From positions 124,001 through 188,000 of the forward strand of contig JAJQAG010000003.1 of NCBI GenBank assembly GCA_021203905.1: DNA of 64,000 nt, written 5' to 3'. Below, in pieces: positions 16,902 through 26,251 of the stretch; the first letter of the stretch is position 1, and every line of letters starts with the position of its first letter. The DNA is from Coprobacillus sp. Its GTDB lineage: Bacteria > Bacillota_I > Bacilli_A > RFN20 > CAG-826. A program made the position numbers and the translations under genes. Below the pieces are notes generated by a model that worked only from the letters and a program-made list of their open reading frames with translations, was not told the origin of the DNA and ran no database searches.

Positions 16902-17528
16902 TTACTCTTTTTCCTCTTTAGGGTCTTCCTCAACATAGATAAGTTGAACTCTTCGATGGTTGCCTTCTCCAATAGAGGCGGACTTCACGTTCCTTATTCC
17001 GTTTACCGCATTGTGAATAACTTTTCTTTCGTCCGCAGGCATAACATCAAAGGTATAGGTTTCGTGCGTTTTCTTAACTTTGAACGCCAAATTGCGGGCA
17101 ACTTTGGCTAAACGATGGTATTTGCTCTCTTTATATCCGTTAACATCAAGGATGATTCTAAATCTTCTACGGAACTTTGTAGAGGTCGCCACATTAGTTA
17201 ATTCTGTAAGAGCGGTTAGTGTTCGTCCGTTGTTACCAATCAAGATAGGATTGTGAATAGAATCGATGGTGATTCTAATGATATCTTCACTATCAATAAT
17301 GGTTTTGACAGAGGCTTCAATACCAAGTGTATCAGTGATATCTAAGACATAGTTTTCAGCATAGGTAATGACTTCACTTAAATCATAAACCTCTACAGAA
17401 ACCCTCTTTTTTCCAAATAAACCCTTTGCTTCTTTTGTAATATAGATAAGATGTTTGGCGTCCACTCCTTGATCTTCGCTTGCAAGAGCAAGGGCTTCTT
17501 CAACATCTTTACCGCTATAAGTTTTCAT
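16902..17528 (-). CDS. jag: Jag/KhpB RNA-binding protein
   Basis: A 208-residue cytosolic RNA-binding protein. An N-terminal Jag domain (YSGKDVEEALALASEDQGVD...GLFGKKRVSVEVY) is followed by a KH domain with HNPILIGNNGRTLTALTEL in place of GxxG, and a C-terminal R3H domain ending RKVIHNAVNGIRNVKSASIG. KhpB/Jag with KhpA binds RNA and influences cell elongation and division in Gram-positives. It lies just downstream of yidC, as is typical, in the rpmH-rnpA-yidC-jag unit. Confidence 0.93.
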   Translation of the reverse strand: MKTYSGKDVEEALALASEDQGVDAKHLIYITKEAKGLFGKKRVSVEVYDLSEVITYAENYVLDITDTLGIEASVKTIIDSEDIIRITIDSIHNPILIGNNGRTLTALTELTNVATSTKFRRRFRIILDVNGYKESKYHRLAKVARNLAFKVKKTHETYTFDVMPADERKVIHNAVNGIRNVKSASIGEGNHRRVQLIYVEEDPKEEKE

Positions 17529-17549
17529 AATAATTCCCCTTTCTTAAAA

Positions 17550-19217
17550 CTATCTTTTCTTTACTTTTGCTTTTGAATAATTATTCGTATTCTTCTGATA
17601 TCTCGATCGACGAATTTCTCTCTTGCTGATATAGTCCATCAAGAATGTCTGGGCAATTCCCATCAGAGCTCCGACGAACCAGTAGACCGCCATAGCGGAG
17701 ACTAGGAAGAAGCCCATGATTAAGATGATGGCGAGCATCACCCACTGGAATATTCTCATTCTATTGCTTTGTGATCTCTGGCCTGGGTTCTTACCCATCT
17801 TAGAGACTTTCTTTACTCTTCCTCTTTGTAATAACTGTGGCAGAAGCGTCTGCATAACCTGTGCAGCGGCCATAAGAAGGAATATGACCAAAGCCGTGAC
17901 CGCACCATAACCACCAGCAGCCGTCCAACTGGATCCCGTAAACATTGCAGAGGAAATGGTATCGCTAAGCCTTAATCCTAAGAATGTACCACTAGACAAG
18001 ACCGCGGTGCCTTGTAAGGCGGCCCAAACACAAAGGAAGACTGGGAATTGAATGACCATAACAACGATAGACATGAACGGGCGGATGTGATGCTTTTTGT
18101 AGAGCTTTTGCTGCTCCATCGCCATCAATTCACGTTCTCTTCTATTTGTATTGGAATTAGGGTATTTCTGCTGAATTGCCGCTAATTCTGGCTGTAATGC
18201 AGACATTTTTTGGTTTGACAGATTGGGTCTGAAAGAGATTGCCATGATGATAAGTCTCACGACAATAGTGACAATAAGGATAGCGAGAATCTGTGGCACA
18301 CCACTTTCAATGGTTAAGCCTATACCTTCAAATCCCTGACAAATCACATCCACAAGAGCGGAGATTGGATAGACGAGTAATCCTTCAAGGAAACCACAAC
18401 TCCAAGCATATCTCCAGGTCTTCTTCTCGATATTAGCCGCTCGACCACCCGTGCCGTAGTATCCAAACTTACCATCGTAAAGGGTGATACAGCTTCGATA
18501 GTTACCAACGGCGGATGTCAATGTGGATGAGTAATAATCCAAGAAATCAATGGTTGGCATTTCATCATAACTAAGAATCTGCCTCACCTCTTCGTTGTAG
18601 GCATACCAGTTAGTCCATAGGACTTGTTCTTCGTTATAGGAGTCCGCGAACTTCAGATATCCGTATTTATCAAGGATTCCATCCTCAGATCTAATCATTT
18701 CCGCGGTTATTGTGTATGGTTGGCCACCAAAAGATTCAATAATCTCATCAATAACCCCATCATAAAAGGCATGTTCTATAGCGTGAACAAGAACGATGTT
18801 ATCTAAGGTTTCAAAATACGAAAGACTTGGGAATAGTACACCATCTTCGACGGCGGAATCCACCAAACTACTGAGATATTCGTTTGTGGAATAGGTGGCT
18901 ACATACACAACATTATCAAGAGTATATGTATATGATTTACCCATGTAGTCTTCAACAGTAACAGAGAGCTCAAGCGGGGTGGTGGAAGCGCTGGTTGTGG
19001 TCTCTTCCTCTCCTTCCTCCTCGTCGTCAGCGAGGAAAACGATGCCAGAATCACCGACTTCATTCGCGTCATAATAGGAAGTCACACCATAATCAAAAGC
19101 ATAGAGGATGTTTGCCTCATCTTTTACAGAACAGAATGATTGGGTACAACTTGATAATGCGACAAGGGCGAGAAGCGCAATGCCACATCCTAATCCTATT
19201 TTTGAGCCTCTTTTCAT
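17550..19217 (-). CDS. yidC: YidC/Oxa1 membrane protein insertase, enlarged lipoprotein form
   Basis: Inserts membrane proteins with or without SecYEG. The signal segment ends in the lipobox ALSSC (Cys24), so the N-terminus is lipid-anchored outside. The conserved core starts near residue 310 with IVVRLIIMAISFRPNLSNQK, whose Arg sits in the hydrophilic groove, and continues with RPFMSIVVMVIQFPVFLCVWAAL, three further membrane segments and a basic tail. At 555 residues it is nearly twice the usual Gram-positive YidC. The extra 230 residues form an outer domain after an acidic, Ser/Thr-rich linker. It starts 3 bases after the rnpA stop. Confidence 0.94.
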   Translation of the reverse strand: MKRGSKIGLGCGIALLALVALSSCTQSFCSVKDEANILYAFDYGVTSYYDANEVGDSGIVFLADDEEEGEEETTTSASTTPLELSVTVEDYMGKSYTYTLDNVVYVATYSTNEYLSSLVDSAVEDGVLFPSLSYFETLDNIVLVHAIEHAFYDGVIDEIIESFGGQPYTITAEMIRSEDGILDKYGYLKFADSYNEEQVLWTNWYAYNEEVRQILSYDEMPTIDFLDYYSSTLTSAVGNYRSCITLYDGKFGYYGTGGRAANIEKKTWRYAWSCGFLEGLLVYPISALVDVICQGFEGIGLTIESGVPQILAILIVTIVVRLIIMAISFRPNLSNQKMSALQPELAAIQQKYPNSNTNRRERELMAMEQQKLYKKHHIRPFMSIVVMVIQFPVFLCVWAALQGTAVLSSGTFLGLRLSDTISSAMFTGSSWTAAGGYGAVTALVIFLLMAAAQVMQTLLPQLLQRGRVKKVSKMGKNPGQRSQSNRMRIFQWVMLAIILIMGFFLVSAMAVYWFVGALMGIAQTFLMDYISKREIRRSRYQKNTNNYSKAKVKKR

Positions 19218-19220
19218 TTA

Positions 19221-19559
19221 TTACTTAAGTAACCTTTCGATTTGTGTTAGAGAATCATAGAGAATGTGACTGTTTGTTTGATAATCGAAGTTTAAGAAGT
19301 TCTTTTTGATAATGATGACGATGTCATATTCTCTAGTTAAGTCCACTTTATAGTCAAGCATAGCTTTTACTTGACGTTTGACCTTGTTTCTGACAACAGC
19401 ATGACCTGTTTTTGTGCTTGTTGTTACTCCAATACGGAGATGGTTCACTCCACTATTCTCTTTGTAGTGGATGACATATGATTTACTAGTAATGGTTTTA
19501 CCGTTTTGAATTGTGTCAGTATAATCTTCTTTTTTTAATAGACGATAATCTCGTTTCAT
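19221..19559 (-). CDS. rnpA: Ribonuclease P protein component
   Basis: Protein subunit that helps the catalytic RNA remove 5' leaders from pre-tRNA. The 112-residue protein begins MKRDYRLLKKEDYTDTIQNG and has the RNA-binding signature HAVVRNKVKRQVKAML, the family RNR-type motif. It is located between rpmH and yidC as in most bacteria. Confidence 0.94.
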   Translation of the reverse strand: MKRDYRLLKKEDYTDTIQNGKTITSKSYVIHYKENSGVNHLRIGVTTSTKTGHAVVRNKVKRQVKAMLDYKVDLTREYDIVIIIKKNFLNFDYQTNSHILYDSLTQIERLLK

Positions 19560-19566
19560 TTACTTA

Positions 19567-19701
19567 TTAAGCGCTTAATTTTGCTCTTCCTTTTGCTCTA
19601 CGTCTAGCCAAGATCTTACGACCACCAACGGTTTTGCTTCTAGCACGAAAACCCGCTTTATGAGCGTGTTTTATTTTGCTTGGTTGATAGGTTCTTTTCA
19701 T
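19567..19701 (-). CDS. rpmH: Ribosomal protein bL34
   Basis: A 44-residue protein beginning [20 protein letters not shown] and continuing with a basic, Arg/Lys-rich tail, a textbook bL34 of the large ribosomal subunit. AAGGAGG lies 8 bases before its ATG. It heads the rpmH-rnpA-yidC-jag operon. Its stop lies in a 12-base palindrome (TTAAGCGCTTAA), probably by chance. Confidence 0.97.
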   Translation of the reverse strand: MKRTYQPSKIKHAHKAGFRARSKTVGGRKILARRRAKGRAKLSA

Positions 19702-19732
19702 TAACGCTCCTCCTTGTGTCACAATCATAAAG

Positions 19733-19761
19733 AGTATATGGGTTTATATTATAAAAGTCAA
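19733..19761 (-). promoter_or_regulatory. Promoter of the rpmH operon
   Basis: Minus strand TTGACT (19761-19756), 17-base spacer and TATACT (19738-19733). The predicted transcript starts near 19726, about 25 bases before the rpmH ATG. Confidence 0.65.
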
Positions 19762-20165
19762 TTATTATTGGCTTTTCATAATACAAAGAACCGCCGCTCT
19801 AAAATGACAAAAATTTAGTGCTTAGAAAAACTTGTACACTGTCCAAAACAATAGTTATCCACCATCAAAAAATAATGTGGATTTCTTTTAAACTACTATG
19901 TCAGCAATGTAGGTAATGTTGCGTTACAAAGTAACGCAATATATATGTTATAACCTAGCATTGCACTATCCACATTTTCAACACTCACACCAATGACTTT
20001 TCCACACTTATCCACATTTTTATTTTGTGGATTTGGTGGAAAACTAGATATTATAAGGCTTTTAACTAAGTTTTTCGGTGGAAAACTCCCTTTTTGGTGT
20101 ATAACTTTGTTGACACGGATAGAAATAATATAATTATTCGCTTATAATGAAGGCTCGTTAGGGAA
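19762..20165. other. oriC: Replication origin (oriC), dnaA-upstream part
   Basis: A 400-base noncoding AT-rich stretch where gene orientation switches. DnaA boxes relative to TTATCCACA: one perfect at 20008-20016, 8 of 9 at 19855-19863, 19966-19974 and 19998-20006, and reverse-strand 7 of 9 boxes at 19876-19884 and 20026-20034. The cluster at 19966-20034 sits beside AT-rich DNA (20041-20160) that could unwind and that also holds the dnaA promoter (TTGACA at 20110-20115 with TATAAT-like boxes at 20129 and 20143). A perfect inverted repeat lies inside at 19919-19939. Confidence 0.88.
19919..19939. repeat. Perfect inverted repeat inside oriC
   Basis: TTGCGTTAC-AAA-GTAACGCAA, 9-base arms with a 3-base centre. 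It lies between two groups of DnaA boxes and does not match the DnaA box; no T run follows, so it is not an intrinsic terminator. A protein site controlling initiation or segregation is possible. Confidence 0.6.
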
Positions 20166-20180
20166 TTGGGGGTATCGACT

Positions 20181-21554
20181 ATGAACCTTGAACAAGCATC
20201 ATTATCCGAAATTACTAAGCTCTGGACCAGGGTCCTTTCCTACATCAAAGGAACCCTTAATGACGACATGCTCTATGATTCGTTTTTTAAGGATCTGTAC
20301 GTTGAAAAAGTTGAGAATGGAGCGGTTACTGTCGTGGCCGACAGTCAGCTTGCGGTTCAACTTCTTTCCACACAATACACTTCGTTGGTAGAGGCGGCGC
20401 TTAAGGATCTTGCAGATAGCAAAGTTAAAGTAAATTTTGTCACTAAAGATGATCTTAAAGAGAGTTCCTGGTCCGAAGAAACCCAAAAGACCCCCGCTTT
20501 CTTCTCTTCATCCGTTTTAAACGAAGAATTAACATTTGAAAACTTTGTCGTTGGACAATTTAATAGAGAGGCTTATCAAGCGGCGACACTTATCGCCACA
20601 AATCCAGGGAGAATGTATAATCCCTTATTTATTTATTCTCCATCAGGATTGGGGAAGACTCATTTAATCAACGCCGTTGGAAACCACATCGTCAAGAACA
20701 ACGCTAGACAAAGAGTCCTTTGTATCTCTGCAGATGCTTTTGTGGATGAGTATGTCCGTTTTGTTAGAGTGGATTCTGATGGAGAGTCTATTAAAGACTT
20801 CTTCAAGGGCGTTGATGTCTTGCTTGTAGATGATATTCAATTTCTCGCTGAGAAGGTTAAAACACAAGAGATGTTCTTCTATATCTTCTCTGATCTTGTT
20901 AAAGCGGGTAAACAAATTGTCATTACTTCGGATAGACAACCAAACGAACTCAAGGGTCTAGAAGAGAGATTGGTTACAAGATTTAATCAGGGTTTGGTTG
21001 TAAGTATCAGGAATCCTGATAAAGATTCTTGTATTGAAATCCTTAAAACCAAGATCCAAGAAGCGGGTCTTGACGTCGACACCTTCGATGAGAGTGTTCT
21101 CTATTTTGTAGCGGATAGATTCTCCTCTAATATTAGAGAGTTAGAAGGTGCGTTAAATAGGTTAATATTCTATGCGGTCAACATTAAGAAAGATGAGCAT
21201 GTCACCATGGAGGTTGCCATGGATGCTTTACAATCTCTCTCGGGTGGTAGATCCCTTATGAACACCATCAACGAGCAGAAGATTATCGATATTGTTGCTG
21301 ACTACTATAAGCTAAGCCCCGCTCAACTTACTGGAAGAGTGAGAACTGGACAAATTGCTCTTGCTCGACACATCGCCATGTACCTTATTAGAAGTCTTAT
21401 TACCGATGTTTCCCTTAAGAAAATCGGAGATATGTTCGGAGGCAAGGATCACACGACAGTGATTAATGGTGTAGAAAGAGTGGAAAAAGGGTTGAAAACT
21501 GACGCCGTCTTGAAGCAAGCGGTCGATGAGCTAACAAGAAGAATCAAGGGGTAA
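20181..21554 (+). CDS. dnaA: Chromosomal replication initiator DnaA
   Basis: AAA+ protein that binds DnaA boxes, unwinds oriC and loads the helicase. The 457-residue protein has the N-terminal interaction domain, Walker A SPSGLGKTHL near residue 158, Walker B VLLVDDIQFL, sensor motifs and the C-terminal DNA-binding domain with the signature GGKDHTTVINGVERV. ATG at 20181 is chosen because GGGGGT lies 9 bases upstream; a TTG at 20166 is in frame but lies before that ribosome site. It is the first rightward gene from the origin. Confidence 0.97.
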   Translation: MNLEQASLSEITKLWTRVLSYIKGTLNDDMLYDSFFKDLYVEKVENGAVTVVADSQLAVQLLSTQYTSLVEAALKDLADSKVKVNFVTKDDLKESSWSEETQKTPAFFSSSVLNEELTFENFVVGQFNREAYQAATLIATNPGRMYNPLFIYSPSGLGKTHLINAVGNHIVKNNARQRVLCISADAFVDEYVRFVRVDSDGESIKDFFKGVDVLLVDDIQFLAEKVKTQEMFFYIFSDLVKAGKQIVITSDRQPNELKGLEERLVTRFNQGLVVSIRNPDKDSCIEILKTKIQEAGLDVDTFDESVLYFVADRFSSNIRELEGALNRLIFYAVNIKKDEHVTMEVAMDALQSLSGGRSLMNTINEQKIIDIVADYYKLSPAQLTGRVRTGQIALARHIAMYLIRSLITDVSLKKIGDMFGGKDHTTVINGVERVEKGLKTDAVLKQAVDELTRRIKG

Positions 21555-21700
21555 GCTTTATTATAAATAAAGAATGTAATAATAAGGATATTGTGATACA
21601 ATAATTGTAATCGTGAACCATAGGAATTATCCACATATCCACCGTGCTTATTATTATTGTTAATAAAAAGAAATAAATAAAATAGAAAGGAAGAGATAAT
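21555..21700. other. dnaA-dnaN spacer with DnaA boxes (second origin element)
   Basis: A perfect TTATCCACA box at 21627-21635 is followed by an overlapping 7 of 9 box at 21635-21643 (ATATCCACC). As in bipartite origins of low-GC Gram-positives, this may be the downstream sub-origin or an autoregulatory site for dnaN. AGGAAGAGA precedes the dnaN ATG. Confidence 0.6.
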
Positions 21701-22825
21701 ATGCGCTTCACAATCAAAAGAGAAGAACTATTAAAGGGATTAACTACTGCTTCTAAGGCTGTGTCCTCAAAAAGTGCTAGTCCTGTTTTATCAAATGTTA
21801 AACTTGATCTCACAGAATCTGGTCTTTTCATTACTGGATCAAATAACGAGACCACGATTAAGACCAAAGTCCCTTATCAAGATGAGAGTGGGGAAGAGAT
21901 TATTCGTAATTATGAATTAGGTGCAACCCTACTTCCTTCCAAGATTGTGGGTGAGGCCATCCGTAAGATGGGTGGAGAAGAAGTCACCATCGAAGTTGTG
22001 GATTCCACTGTGGCCACTATCAGCGATGCCAAATCTAACTATAACCTCAATTGTATTCGTCCAGAAGAGTATCCAGAGTTCGACCTTGAACCCAATGGTG
22101 TGAATTTTGAACTTACATATGCCCAGTTTGCTTCCATGGTAGATCAGACCGCTTTTGCGGCATCCACAAAAGAGCAGAGACAGATTCTTACCGCTTTAAA
22201 TTTAGAAGCCGCAGACGGAATTCTAACCGCGATTGCTATCGACTCCGCTCGTATGGCAAAAAAGACCATTGTGGTGAACTCTGATCTTCAATTTGTCGCC
22301 AATATTCCCGCCAAATCCCTAGTCGATGTCAAACAATTAGCGGAAGGTAGCCAGAATGTTGCTATCTCTATTTCTGATAAAAAAGCACTCTTTAGTTTTA
22401 GAAACACGGTTGTGTCCACTCGTTTAATCGCGGGCGAATATCCTAACACCAAGAACATCATCCCCAAGGTGACCAACTTTGCTCTTGAGGTCTCTGCGTC
22501 GGATATTATCAATGCTATTAATCGTGCGAACGTTCTCGCGGACGAAAGAGAGAATGTCGTGGATCTCACCATGAGTGAAGATAGAGTGGAAGTCACCTCT
22601 AAGAGTTCACAAACAGGAACTTCTCAAGAGAAGGTTGAACCATTTAGATACGAAGGTCAAAGCTTAAAGATCTCCTTTAACTCGAGCTTTGTCATCCAGG
22701 CCATCAACGCCGTGGGAAGCGAAGATGTAAGCTTCTTATTTGTGGGCGAAATGAAGCCGTTTGTCATCAAGAACCCCTCAGATGACTCCATCATCCAAGT
22801 TGTCACGCCAGTGAGGACATTTTAG
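21701..22825 (+). CDS. dnaN: DNA polymerase III sliding clamp (beta subunit)
   Basis: Ring-shaped processivity clamp. The 374-residue protein begins MRFTIKREELLKGLTTASKAV, has three clamp folds, and ends with the peptide-binding cleft sequence KPFVIKNPSDDSIIQVVTPVRTF. The C-terminal VTPVRTF corresponds to the family MPMR-type end. It is followed by a terminator, so rlbA-recF-gyrBA starts a new transcript. Confidence 0.97.
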   Translation: MRFTIKREELLKGLTTASKAVSSKSASPVLSNVKLDLTESGLFITGSNNETTIKTKVPYQDESGEEIIRNYELGATLLPSKIVGEAIRKMGGEEVTIEVVDSTVATISDAKSNYNLNCIRPEEYPEFDLEPNGVNFELTYAQFASMVDQTAFAASTKEQRQILTALNLEAADGILTAIAIDSARMAKKTIVVNSDLQFVANIPAKSLVDVKQLAEGSQNVAISISDKKALFSFRNTVVSTRLIAGEYPNTKNIIPKVTNFALEVSASDIINAINRANVLADERENVVDLTMSEDRVEVTSKSSQTGTSQEKVEPFRYEGQSLKISFNSSFVIQAINAVGSEDVSFLFVGEMKPFVIKNPSDDSIIQVVTPVRTF

Positions 22826-22856
22826 CCCAAAATTTTGATTATAGAGCTATCTAAGA

Positions 22857-22885
22857 AAAGAGAGAATTTATAATTCTCTTTTTTG
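22857..22885 (+). terminator. Intrinsic terminator after dnaN
   Basis: AGAGAATT-TAT-free loop-AATTCTCT stem (22861-22879) with a T run at 22879-22884. Confidence 0.7.
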
Positions 22886-22922
22886 TTAGTATAGTGTATA
22901 ATACAACTAGGAGTTTTTAAGA

Positions 22923-23141
22923 GTGGTTAACTTTGATATCAGAGAGGGCGATGAGTACATCGAATTACAAAACCTATTGAAGTTAATCGGAGTGATATCT
23001 ACTGGAGGAGAGGCTAAGGTCTATCTTTCTATGAACAACGTTCTTGTGAACTCACAAAGAGAGACAAGAAGAGGTCGCAAGCTCTATCCAGATGATATTG
23101 TTCGAATTGGTAACAAGGAGTACCTCATCAAAAAAACATGA
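22923..23141 (+). CDS. rlbA: S4-domain RNA-binding protein (RlbA/YaaA)
   Basis: A 72-residue protein made of one S4 RNA-binding domain (ELQNLLKLIGVISTGGEAK...RRGRKLYPDDIVRI), the small YaaA/RlbA family found between dnaN and recF in Firmicutes and linked to ribosome biogenesis. The GTG start is supported by AGGAG 9 bases upstream; TATAAT (22897-22902) gives it its own promoter after the dnaN terminator. Its stop overlaps the recF ATG by four bases. Confidence 0.9.
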   Translation: MVNFDIREGDEYIELQNLLKLIGVISTGGEAKVYLSMNNVLVNSQRETRRGRKLYPDDIVRIGNKEYLIKKT

Positions 23142-24184
23142 TTATTGAATCGCTCAAAATTAAAAACTTCAGAAGTCATGAGTTACTAGAATGCAGTTTC
23201 TCAAACAAGATTAATGTCTTTACCGGTCCAAACGGGGTGGGTAAGACAAATATCCTAGAAGCCCTCTATTATCTCTCTCTGGGGCGCTCCTTCTTAACAA
23301 CGGACTCCACGGAGTTAATTAAGAACGGCACAGACGAGGCCGTTATCGATGCCCTCATCAGTGAAGACAAACTCAAAAGGCACCTCAAAGTGGTTATCAC
23401 TAAAGAGGGAAGAAGAGTGTTTGTAAACAACAAACCCATTAAGAAACTCAGTGAACTCTCTGGGATTGTAAACATTCTTCTCTTTGTCCCAAGCGATGTT
23501 GACCTCTTCAGAGGATCTCCCAGCAATCGTCGAGCCTTCCTTGATGTCAATCTCTCTAAGATTTGGCCCGAATACCTTGAACTCATCTCTCAATATAGGG
23601 GTCTACTTAAAGAGAGAAACGCTCTCCTTAAAAGCGACAACATTGATGAAGCGCTTCTTGACACTCTTACAGAGATGATGATCCCCCTCTCTGAGAAGAT
23701 CACCAAGTATCGCAGCGACTATATCAATAGCATTAACGCTGTTCTTGGGGAAGTTGAGAAGACACTTACGGGAGAGGATAATTCTATAAGAATTATCTAT
23801 CAACCGTTTGTTGAACCTGGTGATGACTATGTGACCAAAGCCACAGAGGCCTATAAGGAATCAAGAGACAAAGACATTAGGGGTAAGGTGACACACATGG
23901 GTGTTCACCACGAAGACTTCTCTCTCCTCTTCAGAGGAGAGGATATTGCTATCTATGGAAGCCAAGGCCAAAACAGAATTAGCAGTCTTGCCCTTAAGAT
24001 AGCGCCTTACTTCTTGATTAAAGAAGAAGACAAGAAACCCGTTGTTGTTCTCGATGACGTCATGAGCGAATTGGACGAAGACAACAAACAAAGACTTATT
24101 AAACTAGTGAATAACCTCAATCAGGTATTTATAAGCGGAACCTCTAATGAAATAGAGGCCGCACGAGAATTTGTAATTGAATAG
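23138..24184 (+). CDS. recF: DNA replication and repair protein RecF
   Basis: SMC-like ATPase that helps load RecA at gaps. The 348-residue protein has Walker A GPNGVGKTNILEALYYL, the signature-bearing segment YGSQGQNRISSLALKIAPY and Walker B PVVVLDDVMSELDEDN. ATGA overlap with rlbA and close spacing to gyrB make one operon. Confidence 0.96.
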   Translation: MIIESLKIKNFRSHELLECSFSNKINVFTGPNGVGKTNILEALYYLSLGRSFLTTDSTELIKNGTDEAVIDALISEDKLKRHLKVVITKEGRRVFVNNKPIKKLSELSGIVNILLFVPSDVDLFRGSPSNRRAFLDVNLSKIWPEYLELISQYRGLLKERNALLKSDNIDEALLDTLTEMMIPLSEKITKYRSDYINSINAVLGEVEKTLTGEDNSIRIIYQPFVEPGDDYVTKATEAYKESRDKDIRGKVTHMGVHHEDFSLLFRGEDIAIYGSQGQNRISSLALKIAPYFLIKEEDKKPVVVLDDVMSELDEDNKQRLIKLVNNLNQVFISGTSNEIEAAREFVIE

Positions 24185-26233
<2,049 letters not shown>

Positions 26234-26251
26234 TAAGGAGGTGAGTTTAAA

